Shown here: positions 53,380 through 63,123 of the stretch, one piece after another | Layout: each line of letters begins with the position of its first letter | How positions within the stretch are numbered: position 1 is the first letter of the stretch | NCBI RefSeq assembly: GCF_030816915.1 | Contig: NZ_JAUSYN010000002.1 | Span: 3,175,501 to 3,239,500 of the forward strand | Reading direction: 5' to 3' | DNA length: 64,000 bases | DNA from: Streptomyces sp. B3I8 | Lineage (GTDB): Bacteria > Actinomycetota > Actinomycetes > Streptomycetales > Streptomycetaceae | Notes under the pieces: model-generated | Told to the model about the DNA's origin: nothing | Database searches by the model: none | What the model saw: only the letters and a program-made list of their open reading frames with translations | Position numbers and translations under genes: made by a program

Positions 53380-54231
53380 TCAGCCTGGGCCTGTCTGGCC
53401 CCCGACGGCGTCGGCGGCGCGGTCACCGACCAGCTCGTGCAGCCGCCCCGCGCCCACGGAGCCCGGCGGTGCAGTGAAGATCATCGCGACGGCGTCGCCG
53501 TCCGGGACGGCGAGCAGGTCGCAGTCGAGCGTGATGTCACCGACGTCCGGATGACTCAGTACGGAACGGTCCTCCTGCGCGCCGGTGGTCCGCGCGGTGC
53601 GCCACAGGCCGTCGAACGACGCGCTGGTGCCGCGCAGTTCGTCGACGAGCGCGGCGAGGGAGTCGTCCGCCGGATAGCGCAGGAAAGCGGTGCGGAGCCG
53701 CCCGGTGAGCAGCGCCTCGAAGCCGGTCGCGTACTCGGCGGTGCGGTGGACCCTGCTGGGGGCGTCGCCGAAGATCCGCCACGCCAGGTTGTGGTCCCAG
53801 GGGCTCGCGGTCGGCTCCCCGCACTGCAGTGCGGCCCACGCGTCGTTCCAGCCGACCACGTTCCACGCCGCGTCGCACAGGCACATCGGGGTGTTCCCCA
53901 GCCGTTCGAGCAGGCGCATGGCGCCCGCCCCGGTCACGTGCGGTACCTGTCCGTCGGCCGCGGCGTGTCCGGCCAGCGCGCAGAGCCGCTCGTACTCCGC
54001 CTCGCTCAGCCGCAGTGCGCGGGCCAGGGCGGTCACGACGGTGGGAGACGGGCGGCGACGCCCCTGCTCCAGGCGTCTGAGGTAGTCCGCGGAGACGTCG
54101 GCCAGCTCGGCGAGTTCCTCCCGGCGCAGGCCTCGGGCCCGCCGGCGTCCGCCGGACGGCAGTCCGACCGCGGAGGGGGTGGTGCGGTCACGGAACTCCC
54201 GCAGCGCCGCCCCGAGTTCGTGTGCCCCCAT
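53380..54231 (-). CDS. MmyB-type helix-turn-helix regulator
   Basis: 283 residues. The N-terminal XRE helix-turn-helix has 'GLRREELAELADVSADYLRR' and 'LEQGRRRPSPTVVTALARAL', followed by the MmyB-like ligand-binding domain with 'NTPMCLCDAAWNVVGWNDAW'. Such regulators control neighbouring redox enzymes in Streptomyces and may bind fatty acids. The start at 54231 ('MGAHELGAALREF') was chosen over one six codons upstream. Confidence 0.88.
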   Translation of the reverse strand: MGAHELGAALREFRDRTTPSAVGLPSGGRRRARGLRREELAELADVSADYLRRLEQGRRRPSPTVVTALARALRLSEAEYERLCALAGHAAADGQVPHVTGAGAMRLLERLGNTPMCLCDAAWNVVGWNDAWAALQCGEPTASPWDHNLAWRIFGDAPSRVHRTAEYATGFEALLTGRLRTAFLRYPADDSLAALVDELRGTSASFDGLWRTARTTGAQEDRSVLSHPDVGDITLDCDLLAVPDGDAVAMIFTAPPGSVGAGRLHELVGDRAADAVGGQTGPG

Positions 54232-54411
54232 GGATCCAGTCTGCCGCACCGCGACGACGGGATGGCCGCGACGTGGCCGCCGCGTGGTGACCGAGCGCGA
54301 CGACGTGGCCGCCGGGCCGTCGCACGGAAGCTCCCTGCCCGCGGCACCTCCGCGGGCAGGGAGCTTCGTTCGTCACTCGTTCCTCACGTCTGCCGGATCC
54401 CGGCCGTCGCG

Positions 54412-54894
54412 TCAGTGGCGGCGGCCGCGCCCCCAGGAGACGCTGTCGACGCGGTGACCGCGGTCGTTGCGCAGGGTCGCCGTGTCGCGCTCGTCCCAGA
54501 CCTCGTGCCGACGGTCCTGGTACACGTCATGGCGGGTGTCGTAACCCCGTCCGGTGTGGACGCGCACCGTCGAGCGGCCCTCCAGACGGTAGTGACGGAA
54601 GGTGTAGGTGCGGCCGCTCTCGTCGGACAGCGTCCAGCCGTTCAGGTTGACCCCGTGGCGACCGCTGTTGGAGATCTCCACCCACTCCTTGTTGAGGGTG
54701 CGGTTGTCGCCGTCGTCCCGGCCCGGGGCGTCGAACCTCACGTGGGTGATCTGAACCTGCTGGCGCTGCGGGAACGCGTGGTCGGCGGCGGACGCCGGCA
54801 GCGCCGCCACTCCGAGCAGTGCCCCCGCCGCGAGCGCGGCGGCGACGAGACGACGGGGGGCGAAGGAAGCGGAAGCGGGAGCGGAATTGGACAC
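54412..54894 (-). CDS. Secreted lamin-tail-domain protein
   Basis: 160 residues: an Ala-rich signal peptide ending 'ALPASAADHA', then a lamin-tail domain (about residues 47-160) with 'KEWVEISNSGRHGVNLNGWT' and 'LSDESGRTYTFRHYRL', an immunoglobulin-like beta fold found in extracellular proteins. GGGGGA precedes GTG 54894 at ideal spacing, so I prefer it to the ATG five codons upstream. Role outside the cell unknown. Confidence 0.8.
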   Translation of the reverse strand: MSNSAPASASFAPRRLVAAALAAGALLGVAALPASAADHAFPQRQQVQITHVRFDAPGRDDGDNRTLNKEWVEISNSGRHGVNLNGWTLSDESGRTYTFRHYRLEGRSTVRVHTGRGYDTRHDVYQDRRHEVWDERDTATLRNDRGHRVDSVSWGRGRRH

Positions 54895-55229
54895 AGGTTC
54901 CCCCTGCATGGTGCGGGCACGCCTCGCCCACGGCCTCGGGCCGCAGACGGGAACGGTGCGATGTGCGAGTGCGACCGGCCGGCCGCACGTCCCCACAGTG
55001 CTCTCGAAGGGCACCGCATGAACCCGACATGGACGTTGTGTTACACCTTGTCCATATTTTCGTGACCCTCGCCTGCAACGTCCATCTATGAGATGACGGC
55101 GTCAGGTTGACGTCGCACCGACCGTTTCGCCGCCGACTACACAGGCCCGTCGGGGCCTCACGCCAGATCGCGCCACCCCGGCAGACCTTCGCATCGTCAC
55201 CCGAAAGTGGGTAACGAGCGGAGCTGTGT
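54895..55229. other. Intergenic region upstream of the lamin-tail gene
   Basis: 335 bp without a gene. An AT-rich stretch at about 55030-55090 (TGTGTTACACCTTG, TATTTTCGTGACC) is a likely promoter zone for the minus-strand lamin-tail gene. Confidence 0.55.
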
Positions 55230-55808
55230 TCACGGGTGCATGCGCGCGCCCTTGAAGGTCTTGTCGACCGCGTTGCGGGGGCCGTGGACCGCGAGGCCGA
55301 CGAGGTCCAGATCCGTGGTCGGCACGGCCCGCACCGCCGCCCGGTTGTCGTGGTCGTTGCCCGTGGCGAACAGGTCCCGGGTGAACAGGGCGCGGGGCAG
55401 CGCGCGGGACAGCGCGCGGGTGTGGGCGGCCTTCAGGATCTCCTTCGTGCCCTCGAAGATCAGCACCGGTTGGCGGAACATCGGCAGATACGCCACTCCG
55501 TCCGCGTCCGCGTAGGGCTCCCCGACCACCTCGGGCACCTGCGTGCCCAGGCCGCTGACCAGGAACGCGGTCACGTTCAGGCGTTGCCACGTCTCCAGGT
55601 CGTCACGGAGCAGAACGGCGATCTTCGTGTCGAAGCGGGTGACGGGGGCGGCCGCGCCGCGCACGGAGGCTTCGACGATTCCGGCGGGCCCGGCGGCCCC
55701 GGCGGCCCCGGCAGTTCCGGTGACCCCGGCGGTCTCAGCGGTTCCGGCAGTTCCAGCGGTTCCGGTGCTTCCAGCGGTTCCGGTGCTCTCGGCGTTCTCG
55801 GTGCTCAT
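55230..55808 (-). CDS. DUF2000 protein
   Basis: 192 residues. Residues 5-50 are a Thr/Ala/Gly repeat region from repeated GGT/TCC-like nine-base DNA units; the domain follows: 'FDTKIAVLLRDDLETWQRLN' and 'RDLFATGNDHDNRAAVRAVP', as in DUF2000 proteins, thought to be small hydrolase-like proteins. The start at 55808 ('MSTENAESTG') leaves 49 bp to a divergent AraC regulator, which probably controls it; this pairing is common in actinobacteria as I recall. Confidence 0.8.
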   Translation of the reverse strand: MSTENAESTGTAGSTGTAGTAGTAETAGVTGTAGAAGAAGPAGIVEASVRGAAAPVTRFDTKIAVLLRDDLETWQRLNVTAFLVSGLGTQVPEVVGEPYADADGVAYLPMFRQPVLIFEGTKEILKAAHTRALSRALPRALFTRDLFATGNDHDNRAAVRAVPTTDLDLVGLAVHGPRNAVDKTFKGARMHP

Positions 55809-55857
55809 GGAGTGAGACTGCCGGTACACGCGTGGCCCGGTCTTGTACGTTTTTTGC

Positions 55858-56673
55858 ATGGTCGCTCAGCGCGAGGTCTCCGCCTGGCGCCCGCGCGTAC
55901 CGGGCGTCGTGGAGGTCTTCCACGCCCACTACACCGAGTACGCCTACCCGATGCACGTCCACGACGCCTGGACGCTGCTGATCGTGGACGACGGCGCCGT
56001 GCGGTACGACCTGGACCGGCACGAGCACGGCACCCCGCACGACACCGTCTCCCTGCTGCCGCCGCACGTCCCGCACAACGGGTCACCGGTGACCGAGCGC
56101 GGTTTCCGCAAGCGGGTGCTCTACCTCGATCTCTCGGTGCTCGACGCGGGGCTGGTGGGCGCCGCCGTCGACGGCCCCGACCTGCGCGATCCGCTGCTGC
56201 GTGCCCGGATCGGACAGTTGCACACCGCGCTCGGCCGGCCCGGCGACGAGTTCGAGGCGGAGAGCCGGCTGACCCTCGTCACCGAACGGCTGTACGGGCA
56301 TCTGCGGTCCCGGCAGCGCCTTCAGGTGCCGCCCCCGGACCGCGGCGTCGCCCACCGGCTGCGCGAACTGCTCGACGCGCGGCTCGTGGAGGGGGTCGCG
56401 CTGGAGGAGGCGGCGCGGCTGGTGCACGCGCATCCGGCACACCTCGTACGGGCGTTCAGTCGCTGTTTCGGGATCGCGCCGCACCAGTACCTGATGTCGC
56501 GCCGGGTCGAGCGCGTCCGTCGGCTGCTGCTGCGGGGGATGCGGCCGGCCGATGCCGCGGTCGCCGGCGGATTCTACGACCAGGCCCACTTGACCCGGCA
56601 CTTCCGGCGGCTGGTGGGGGTCACACCGGGCCAGTACGCGCGTACGGGCGCGGCCGCGGGCCGCACGGGCTGA
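55858..56673 (+). CDS. AraC-family transcriptional regulator
   Basis: 271 residues. The N-terminal cupin-like ligand domain has 'YAYPMHVHDAWTLLIVDDGA' and 'TVSLLPPHVPHNG'; the C-terminal pair of helix-turn-helices has 'VALEEAARLVHAHPAHLVRA' and 'GFYDQAHLTRHFRRLVGVTP'. It is divergent from the DUF2000 gene, 49 bp apart, and likely regulates it and itself. Confidence 0.92.
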   Translation: MVAQREVSAWRPRVPGVVEVFHAHYTEYAYPMHVHDAWTLLIVDDGAVRYDLDRHEHGTPHDTVSLLPPHVPHNGSPVTERGFRKRVLYLDLSVLDAGLVGAAVDGPDLRDPLLRARIGQLHTALGRPGDEFEAESRLTLVTERLYGHLRSRQRLQVPPPDRGVAHRLRELLDARLVEGVALEEAARLVHAHPAHLVRAFSRCFGIAPHQYLMSRRVERVRRLLLRGMRPADAAVAGGFYDQAHLTRHFRRLVGVTPGQYARTGAAAGRTG

Positions 56674-56684
56674 AACGGCGGCGC

Positions 56685-57203
56685 TCAGCCCTCGTCGTCC
56701 ACGTCCCGGGTGAGGCGGGTGAACGCCTCCAGGTTGCGCGTCGACTCGCCGCGCGAGACCCGCCACGCGTACTCCTTGCGGATCGCGGAGGCGAAACCGA
56801 GTTCGAGGAGGGTGTTGAAATCGCCGTCCGCCGCCTCCAGGACGGAGCCGAGGAGACGGTCGAGCTCCTCGGAGGTGACGGCCGCCAGCGGCACCTTGCC
56901 CGCCAGGTAGATGTCACCGAGGCGGTCGACGGCGTAGGCGACGCCGTACAGCTTGAGGTTGCGCTCCAGGAGCCAGCGGTGGACGCCGGCCTCGTTCTCG
57001 TCGGGGTGGCGGACGACGAACGCGTTCAGGGAGAGCGCGTGCCGGCCGATGCGCAAGGAGAGCGTGGTCGACAGCTTCCGGGTGCCGGGGAGCTTGACGA
57101 CGTACGCGCCGGGCTCGGGGCTCTCCCACTCCAGGTCGGCGTCCTTCAGGGCGGCCTCGACGACCTCGCCCGCACGTGTCACCCGCTGCTCCGCCTCAGC
57201 CAT
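56685..57203 (-). CDS. YbjN-domain protein
   Basis: 172 residues with the YbjN/type III chaperone-like fold: '[20 protein letters not shown]' and '[20 protein letters not shown]', then '[20 protein letters not shown]'. The function is unknown; chaperone-like. TACGCT ends 6 nt before the ATG. Its first codons overlap the end of mshA by 8 bp, a conserved pairing in Streptomyces. Confidence 0.9.
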   Translation of the reverse strand: MAEAEQRVTRAGEVVEAALKDADLEWESPEPGAYVVKLPGTRKLSTTLSLRIGRHALSLNAFVVRHPDENEAGVHRWLLERNLKLYGVAYAVDRLGDIYLAGKVPLAAVTSEELDRLLGSVLEAADGDFNTLLELGFASAIRKEYAWRVSRGESTRNLEAFTRLTRDVDDEG

Positions 57204-58566
57204 GGTGGGAGCGTACGCGACGGGCCTCGGCGGCGGCCGCGCGCAGACGGCGCCGGTGTTCGTGGACGGCTCCGGTGTACACCTCGGCGGTGGCGGCGGC
57301 CGCCGCGTCCCAGCCGAAGGAGCGGGCGTGCCGGGCGGCGGCGTCGCCCATGGTGTCCGTGAGCGTCGGCGTGTCGGCGAAGTCCTCCAGCACGCGCGCA
57401 TAGGCGGCGGGATCGTGCCCGTCGATCAGGAAGCCCGTACATCGGTCCCGCACGGCGACCGGCAGCCCGCCGACGGCGGCGGCGAGCACCGGCGTGCCGG
57501 CCGCCTGTGCCTCTATGGCGACGAGGCCGAACGACTCGCTGTAGGAGGGCATGACCAGGACGGAGGCGGCCCGGAACCAGTCGGCGAGCTGCTCCTGTCC
57601 GACGGGCGGCCGGAACCGTACGACGTCGGCGATGCCGAGCCGGGCGGCGAGTTTCTGCAGCCCCTCTGGCTTGGCCAGGCCGCTGCCGCTGGGGCCGCCC
57701 ACGACGGGGACGACGATGCGGGAGCGCAGGTCGGGGCGCTGGTCGAGGAGGACGGCGACCGCGCGCAGGAGTATGTCAGGGGCCTTGAGGGGCTGGATGC
57801 GGCCCGCGAAGAGGGGGACGAGCGCGTCCTGGGGCAGGCCGAGGCGGGCGCGGGCGGCGGCGCGGCCGTCCGCGGGACGGAAGCGGTCCAGGTTGACGCC
57901 GGGGTGGACGACGGCGACCTGCGCGGGGTCGGCGTCGTAATGGCGCACGAGTTCGCCGGCCTCCTCGTCGGTGTTGGCGATGAGGCGGTCGGCGGCCCGT
58001 ACGACCTGGGTCTCGCCGATGACGCGGGCGGCCGGCTCGGGGGTGTCGCCGGCGGCGAGGCTGGCGTTCTTGACCTTGGCCATGGTGTGCATGGCGTGCA
58101 CGAGGGGGACGCCCCAGCGCTGGGCGGCGAGCCAGCCGACGTGGCCGGAGAGCCAGTAGTGCGAGTGGACGAGGTCGTAGTGGCCGGGGCGGTGGCCGGC
58201 CCACGCCTGCATCACGCCGTGCGTGAAGGCGCAGAGCTGGGCGGGCAGGTCCTCCTTGGCGAGACCCTCGTAGGGGCCGGCGTCGATGTGCCGGACGAGG
58301 ACGCCGGGGCACAGTTGGACGGTGGGGTCCATGGCGGCGCTGGTGGAGCGGGTGAAGATCTCGACCTGGATGTTGAGGGCGGCCAGACGCTGGGCCAGCT
58401 CCACGATGTAGACGTTCATGCCGCCCGCGTCGCCCGTGCCGGGCTGGTGCAGGGGGGAGGTGTGCACGGACAGCATCGCGACGCGGCGGGGGCGGCGGGA
58501 GAGGCGCAGGCGGGGGGAGGAGGTGGCTGCCGATCGACGCCCGAGCCTGTTGATGTACTGGCTCAC
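57196..58566 (-). CDS. mshA: D-inositol-3-phosphate glycosyltransferase MshA
   Basis: Transfers GlcNAc from UDP-GlcNAc to inositol-3-phosphate, the first step to mycothiol, the main thiol of actinobacteria. The 456-residue GT4 enzyme shows '[20 protein letters not shown]' (with the Gly-rich donor loop) near residue 35, '[12 protein letters not shown]' and the donor-binding '[20 protein letters not shown]' near 345. GTG 58566 follows AAGGAGG. It overlaps the ybjN-type gene by 8 bp. Confidence 0.95.
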   Translation of the reverse strand: MSQYINRLGRRSAATSSPRLRLSRRPRRVAMLSVHTSPLHQPGTGDAGGMNVYIVELAQRLAALNIQVEIFTRSTSAAMDPTVQLCPGVLVRHIDAGPYEGLAKEDLPAQLCAFTHGVMQAWAGHRPGHYDLVHSHYWLSGHVGWLAAQRWGVPLVHAMHTMAKVKNASLAAGDTPEPAARVIGETQVVRAADRLIANTDEEAGELVRHYDADPAQVAVVHPGVNLDRFRPADGRAAARARLGLPQDALVPLFAGRIQPLKAPDILLRAVAVLLDQRPDLRSRIVVPVVGGPSGSGLAKPEGLQKLAARLGIADVVRFRPPVGQEQLADWFRAASVLVMPSYSESFGLVAIEAQAAGTPVLAAAVGGLPVAVRDRCTGFLIDGHDPAAYARVLEDFADTPTLTDTMGDAAARHARSFGWDAAAAATAEVYTGAVHEHRRRLRAAAAEARRVRSHHG

Positions 58567-58960
58567 GGTGGCGTTCCTCCTTGCAGCGGGCGGACGAGGG
58601 CGTGTGGGGCGCGGGGCGGGTGTGTCGGAGCGCGGGGCGGGCGTGGGTGCCCCTCCGACTAGGGCGAACGCCGGAGCGTTCCGCTCCATTTCCGGCGGGC
58701 GGATCTTTGCCGAGTTATTACCGGAGTTCGCTCAACCGTTCGAGGGTGGAGGCGGGTACCTCGTGCGGGGGCGGGGTTCTTCGGTCGGGTACCCGGCGGG
58801 GGCGTCGGGTGCACGTGGCCGGTGGCCGGGTAGCCGGGTAGTCGGGTGGCTGAGCGGCTGAGCGGCTGAGGGCGGTAACCGGTACCCGGTGGCGCCGGGG
58901 TGCGGGGGAGTTATCCACAGGCCCGCACGGCATGTGCCGCTCCCGCCTAATCTCGTACGC
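58567..58960. other. Divergent intergenic region, mshA to methyltransferase
   Basis: 394 bp with no gene. Nearest mshA it has GGGCGGG-type runs; at 58835-58870 there are three GGCTGAGC repeats. TTATCCACAG at 58911-58920 resembles a DnaA box (TTGTCCACA) with one change, and TAATCT at 58948-58953 may be the methyltransferase -10. Confidence 0.6.
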
Positions 58961-59824
58961 ATGACAACCCGCGCAGCGTCCCGCCCCGTGGGTACGGCGA
59001 CTCGCGGGACCACCAACCCCAACCGGCTCCGCCGCATGGACCGCTGGATCGCGGCGGCCCACGGCTCCGAGCTCCGCCGCTCACCCGTCCCCCTCGCCGT
59101 AGACCTCGGTTATGGCGCGGCTCCCTGGACCGCCGTCGAACTGCTTCGCCGGCTCCGCTCCGCCGCCCCCCGCACCCGCGTCGTCGGCATCGAGATAGAC
59201 CCCGCCCGCGTCGCCGCCGCTCAGCCCTACGCACGTGACGGGCTCGACTTCCGGCACGGTGGCTTCGAGGTGCCGGTCCCCGGCCGGCCCGCGCTGATCC
59301 GCGCCGCGAACGTGCTGAGGCAGTACGACGAGGAGGAGGTCGTCGCGGTCTGGCGGCGGCTGTGCGCCCGGCTGGCCCCGGCCGACCCGGCGGCCGGCTC
59401 CCGCGGCGGACTGCTCGTCGAGGGCACGTGCGACGAGATCGGCCGACGGCACGTCTGGGTCGCCCTCGGCCCCGAGGGTCCCCGCACCGTGACCTTCGCG
59501 ACCCGGCTCGGCTCCCTGGAGCGCCCCTCCGATCTCGCGGAACGGCTTCCGAAGGCGCTCATCCACCGCAATGTCGCTGGCGAGCCGGTGCACGCGTTCC
59601 TGCGCGACTTCGACCGCGCCTGGGCCGCGGCCGCGCCCTACGCCTCGTACGGCGCCCGCCAGCGGTGGATACGCACGGTCCGCGCGCTGGCCGGCGACTG
59701 GCCGGTGACGGACGGCGCCGGACGCTGGCGCCAGGGAGAAGTCACCGTGGCCTGGGCCGCGTTGGCCCCCCGCGGCTGGACGGCCGCGCCGGTGTCCACA
59801 GCGCAGGGAGCGCGGGGCATATAG
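58961..59824 (+). CDS. Class I SAM-dependent methyltransferase
   Basis: 287 residues. The SAM-binding motif is 'PLAVDLGYGAAPWTAVELLR' with 'VVGIEIDPARVAAAQ' for the ribose. The acceptor cannot be read from sequence. Downstream the protein has 'RLPKALIHRNVAGEPVHAFL', conserved in the Streptomyces family next to mshA as I recall. TAATCT ends 7 nt before the ATG and no Shine-Dalgarno is visible, so the transcript may be leaderless. Confidence 0.85.
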   Translation: MTTRAASRPVGTATRGTTNPNRLRRMDRWIAAAHGSELRRSPVPLAVDLGYGAAPWTAVELLRRLRSAAPRTRVVGIEIDPARVAAAQPYARDGLDFRHGGFEVPVPGRPALIRAANVLRQYDEEEVVAVWRRLCARLAPADPAAGSRGGLLVEGTCDEIGRRHVWVALGPEGPRTVTFATRLGSLERPSDLAERLPKALIHRNVAGEPVHAFLRDFDRAWAAAAPYASYGARQRWIRTVRALAGDWPVTDGAGRWRQGEVTVAWAALAPRGWTAAPVSTAQGARGI

Positions 59825-60143
59825 GTCGCGCAAGTAGGTCACGCAAGGCGCACAGGGCCCGCATGGGGGGCGTGCGGCCGACGCCGCGGCGGACGTCGTG
59901 ACGCCTCCGCGGCTGACGTTGCGGCGCCTCCGCGGCAGACGTCCACAGCGGTCCGTACCGGACGCGGGGGAACGATCTCCACTCCTCGTTCGTCACAGTC
60001 GCCAGGAGATCGTCGTCGCGGACACGGCGAGGGGGAGGCAGCTCCCGGTACGACGCACCCTGTCGTTCCGGGCGGCTACGTGGCACGATCCCCCAGGCGT
60101 CCGGAAGTTACTGACGGGAAACTCAGGTGTTGGGGGACGGAGT
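59825..60143. other. Leader region of the NlpC/P60 gene
   Basis: 319 bp with no convincing gene. It has GACGCCTCCGCGGC-type repeats at 59880-59940 and GGGGGA before the next start. I looked for a c-di-AMP riboswitch, which controls some cell-wall hydrolases in Streptomyces, and did not see its conserved core. Confidence 0.5.
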
Positions 60144-61322
60144 ATGGGATCCGGAAAGCGGAGCCTGACCACGGCGGCCATCGCCCTGGTCTGCGCGGTC
60201 ACCATGCTGGGCGCACCGGGCACGGCCTTCGCGAGCGCTTCGGCGCCGAAGCCCCCGCCGGCACCGTCCTCCGACGGCCCGGGGAGCGGGAGTTCGACGG
60301 CGGACGCCAAGAACTCCGCCGACGGCGGCTCGACGGACGGCAGTTCGGCCGGCCTCCCGCCGACCTCGGCCGACGACACTGCGACCGACGCCAGACTCGA
60401 GACCGTCCGCGAGAAGCTGGACAAGCTGTACCACGAGGCCGCGGTCGCCACGGACGCCTACAACGCGGCGGAGGAGAAGGCCGAGAGCCAGTCCGCCCGC
60501 ATCGCCGAGCTGAACCGCCAGATCGACGCGGCCAAGGCGAAACTGGGCGAATTGCAGGACCGGGCGGGGGCCGCGGCCCGCGCCCAGTACCGCGGCGGGA
60601 CGCTCTCGCCGGAGCTGCAGCTCTGGTTGAGCGAGAACCCGCAGAAGTTCCTCGACGGTGCCCAACTCGCCCGGCAGGGCCAGCAGGCGACCATGGGCCT
60701 GATCGACGAGTTGAAGCAGACCAGAACCGAACTGGGGAAGCTGTCCCGCGACGCCTCCGCCCGTTACAAGAAGCTGGAGGCCAACCGCAAGGACAAGGCC
60801 TCGGCGAAGAAGCGCGTGAAGAAGCGGATCGCCGCCGCCGAGACGCTTCAGGACCAGTTGGAGGAGAAGGAGAAGGAGCGGCTGGCCACGCTGGAGGAGG
60901 AGGCCGCCCGACAGGCACAGACCGCCTGGCTCGATTCCGGCGTCCTGAGAGACCTCGACACCAAGGCGTCCGCGGCGGGCCGCAAGGCGGTGACCTTCGC
61001 GACGGACCAGATCGGCAGGCCCTATGTGTGGGGCGCCGAGGGCCCGAAGTCGTACGACTGCTCGGGGCTGACGTCCCAGGCCTGGCTCGCCGCCGGGCAC
61101 GCGATCCCGCGGACCTCGCAGGAGCAGTGGAAGCAGCTCACGCACGTCGCCCTCGCCGACATGCGCCCCGGTGACCTGATCATCTACTTCGACGACGCCA
61201 GCCATGTGGCGATGTATCTCGGCGACGGCAAGATCGTCCACGCCCCGCGTCCCGGCCGCACGGTGACGATCGCCGGCGCGGGCACGATGCCGATACTCGG
61301 GGTGGTGCGCCCGGACGCGTGA
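60144..61322 (+). CDS. Secreted NlpC/P60 peptidoglycan hydrolase
   Basis: 392 residues: signal peptide ending 'PGTAFASASA' (about residue 33), a disordered Ser/Gly region, a long coiled coil (about 80-270; 'ARLETVREKLDKLYHEAAVA' onward), then the NlpC/P60 domain with catalytic Cys306 in 'YDCSGLTSQAW' and His354 in 'DASHVAMYL'. It cleaves D-Glu-diaminopimelate bonds in peptidoglycan, and resembles RipA/SwlA-type wall hydrolases of development. The ATG follows GGGGGACGGAG. Confidence 0.92.
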   Translation: MGSGKRSLTTAAIALVCAVTMLGAPGTAFASASAPKPPPAPSSDGPGSGSSTADAKNSADGGSTDGSSAGLPPTSADDTATDARLETVREKLDKLYHEAAVATDAYNAAEEKAESQSARIAELNRQIDAAKAKLGELQDRAGAAARAQYRGGTLSPELQLWLSENPQKFLDGAQLARQGQQATMGLIDELKQTRTELGKLSRDASARYKKLEANRKDKASAKKRVKKRIAAAETLQDQLEEKEKERLATLEEEAARQAQTAWLDSGVLRDLDTKASAAGRKAVTFATDQIGRPYVWGAEGPKSYDCSGLTSQAWLAAGHAIPRTSQEQWKQLTHVALADMRPGDLIIYFDDASHVAMYLGDGKIVHAPRPGRTVTIAGAGTMPILGVVRPDA

Positions 61323-61648
61323 GGCGTACCGCGCACGCCCCACGACACCGGGTGACATCCGCGGTGTGTCCATGTGCGGCATCCGCGTGACGCACCCCAC
61401 CGTCCGGCCCTCGGCGAGCCCTTCTCGGCCCGTCGGCGAGTGGGCCGCGCACGTGACGTTCGTCATTCAGCGTGCGGCCCCCGGGTGTCCAAGTGCGCCG
61501 CGTATCACGGCATATGACGGTGGCGACCTGCCCTGCGTGCTCCGGAACACCATTCCGCCGCGGGCGCGGCTACCGCTATGGTCCCCGTCGGTGGGCGAGG
61601 TCCTTCGCCCCCACCACGCCCTCGGGGGGAGGGAAGGAAACCAAGACG
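61323..61648. other. Intergenic region before the PP2C phosphatase
   Basis: 326 bp with no convincing gene; ordinary GC-rich DNA with CGTATCACGGCATATGACGG near 61500, whose inverted half-sites could be an operator. Confidence 0.5.
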
Positions 61649-63064
61649 ATGCCCGTACCCGTACCGCGGCAGAGAGCGATCCCGGCCGCGGAGAATGGTC
61701 AGGCTCCGGCCGCACCCCGGTCCGGCGGCCCGTCCACGGAGGCAGGCCGCGAGCCGCCCACCGACGGCGTCCGCGGTCCGGCCCCGGACGCGTCGGCCGA
61801 CGGCACCACCGTGCCCGACGGCATCGCCGCGCCCGGTGTGCCCGGTGTGCCCGGTGTGCCGGTCCCCGGCGACGTCGCGCCCGCCAACCTCACCCTGCTC
61901 GTGATCGAGGACGACCCGGCGGGCTCGCCGGTCGTGCCGGAGATGCTCGACTCGGCCGGCCGTCCCATCCGGCTGCGCACCGCCCGCAACCTCACGGAAG
62001 CCGGTCGGCTGCTCACCGACGACGTCCACTGCATCCTGCTCGACCTCGCGCTGCCCGCCCCCGGCCGAGCCGCCGGCAGCGGCGGCGGCGAGGACGAGCT
62101 GGCCGTGCTGCGCCACGTGCTGGAGCTCGCGCCCCGGCACGCCGTCCTGGCGCTCACCGCCTCCGGTGACGCCGAGCGCGGCGCAGAGGCGGTGCGCGTC
62201 GGCGCGCAGGACTACCTGCTGCGCGACGAGCTGGACGGCAGGCTGCTGAGCCGGGCGATCCGGTACGCGGTGGAACGCAAGCGCTCGGACACCGCCGAGC
62301 GGCGGCTGACCGAGTCGAAGCTGCGCGCGCAGGAGAACGCCCGGCTGGAGCGCGGACTGCTTCCGACGCCGCTGCTGGAGGGCTCCTCCCTGCGCTTCGC
62401 CGCCCGCTACCGCCCCGGTCGCTCGCGCGCGCTGCTCGGCGGGGACTTCTACGACACCGTCCGCACCCCGGACGGCACCGTGCACGTGATGATCGGCGAC
62501 GTGTGCGGGCACGGCCCCGACGAGGCGGCGCTCGGCGTGGAGCTGCGCATCGCCTGGCGGGCGCTGACGCTGGCGGGGCTCTGCGGGGACCGGTTGCTCT
62601 CCACCCTCCAGGAGGTACTGGAGCACGAGCGCGACAACGACGAGATCTTCGCGACGCTGTGCACGGTGGACATCGCGCCGGACGGCCGTCGCGCGGGCCT
62701 GTGCCTGGCCGGTCACCCGGCTCCGCTGGTCGCCCGCCCGGGCCGGCCGGCGGAACTGCTGCCGTACGACAACAACGGCCCCGCGCTGGGCCTGCTGCCG
62801 CGGGCCCGCTGGCCGCGGACGCAGGTGGAGCTGGGTGCCGAGTGGAGCCTGATGCTCTACACCGACGGCCTCATAGAGGGCCACGTCGGCGACACGGGGG
62901 AACGCCTCGGCCAGGAGGGGATGCTGGCGCTGGTGCGCCACCGGCTGGAGCAGGGTCTGAGCGGTGAGAGGCTGCTGACCACCACGGTCGACGAGGTCCG
63001 CGACCTCAACGGTGGTGAACTGACGGACGACGTGGCCGTCGTCCTGCTGGACCGCAGGTCCTGA
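61649..63064 (+). CDS. Receiver-PP2C (RsbU/SpoIIE-type) phosphatase
   Basis: 471 residues: a disordered N-terminus (1-80), a receiver domain (about 85-215) with 'LLVIEDDP', phospho-acceptor Asp in 'CILLDLALP' but an Arg where the conserved Lys is expected ('YLLRDEL'), a linking helix, then the PP2C phosphatase with 'LLGGDFYDTV', 'IGDVCGHGPDEAAL', 'LYTDGLIEG' and 'ELTDDVAVVLLD' supplying the metal-binding Asp residues. Such proteins dephosphorylate anti-sigma-factor antagonists. The receiver loop after the Asp carries a Gly-rich insert. AAGGA precedes the ATG. No partner kinase is nearby. Confidence 0.93.
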   Translation: MPVPVPRQRAIPAAENGQAPAAPRSGGPSTEAGREPPTDGVRGPAPDASADGTTVPDGIAAPGVPGVPGVPVPGDVAPANLTLLVIEDDPAGSPVVPEMLDSAGRPIRLRTARNLTEAGRLLTDDVHCILLDLALPAPGRAAGSGGGEDELAVLRHVLELAPRHAVLALTASGDAERGAEAVRVGAQDYLLRDELDGRLLSRAIRYAVERKRSDTAERRLTESKLRAQENARLERGLLPTPLLEGSSLRFAARYRPGRSRALLGGDFYDTVRTPDGTVHVMIGDVCGHGPDEAALGVELRIAWRALTLAGLCGDRLLSTLQEVLEHERDNDEIFATLCTVDIAPDGRRAGLCLAGHPAPLVARPGRPAELLPYDNNGPALGLLPRARWPRTQVELGAEWSLMLYTDGLIEGHVGDTGERLGQEGMLALVRHRLEQGLSGERLLTTTVDEVRDLNGGELTDDVAVVLLDRRS

Positions 63065-63123
63065 CGCCGCCGACGCGACCGCGTCAGGGGTCGGGGCCGG
63101 GGCCTCCTCGGTCGACCAGGGTC

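Noticed and set aside
58911..58920. DnaA box-like TTATCCACAG
   Set aside because: A single site with no partners or replication genes near it; such sequences occur by chance.
59825..60143. c-di-AMP (ydaO) riboswitch before the NlpC/P60 gene
   Set aside because: The conserved riboswitch core could not be found by eye; a covariance-model search would decide.
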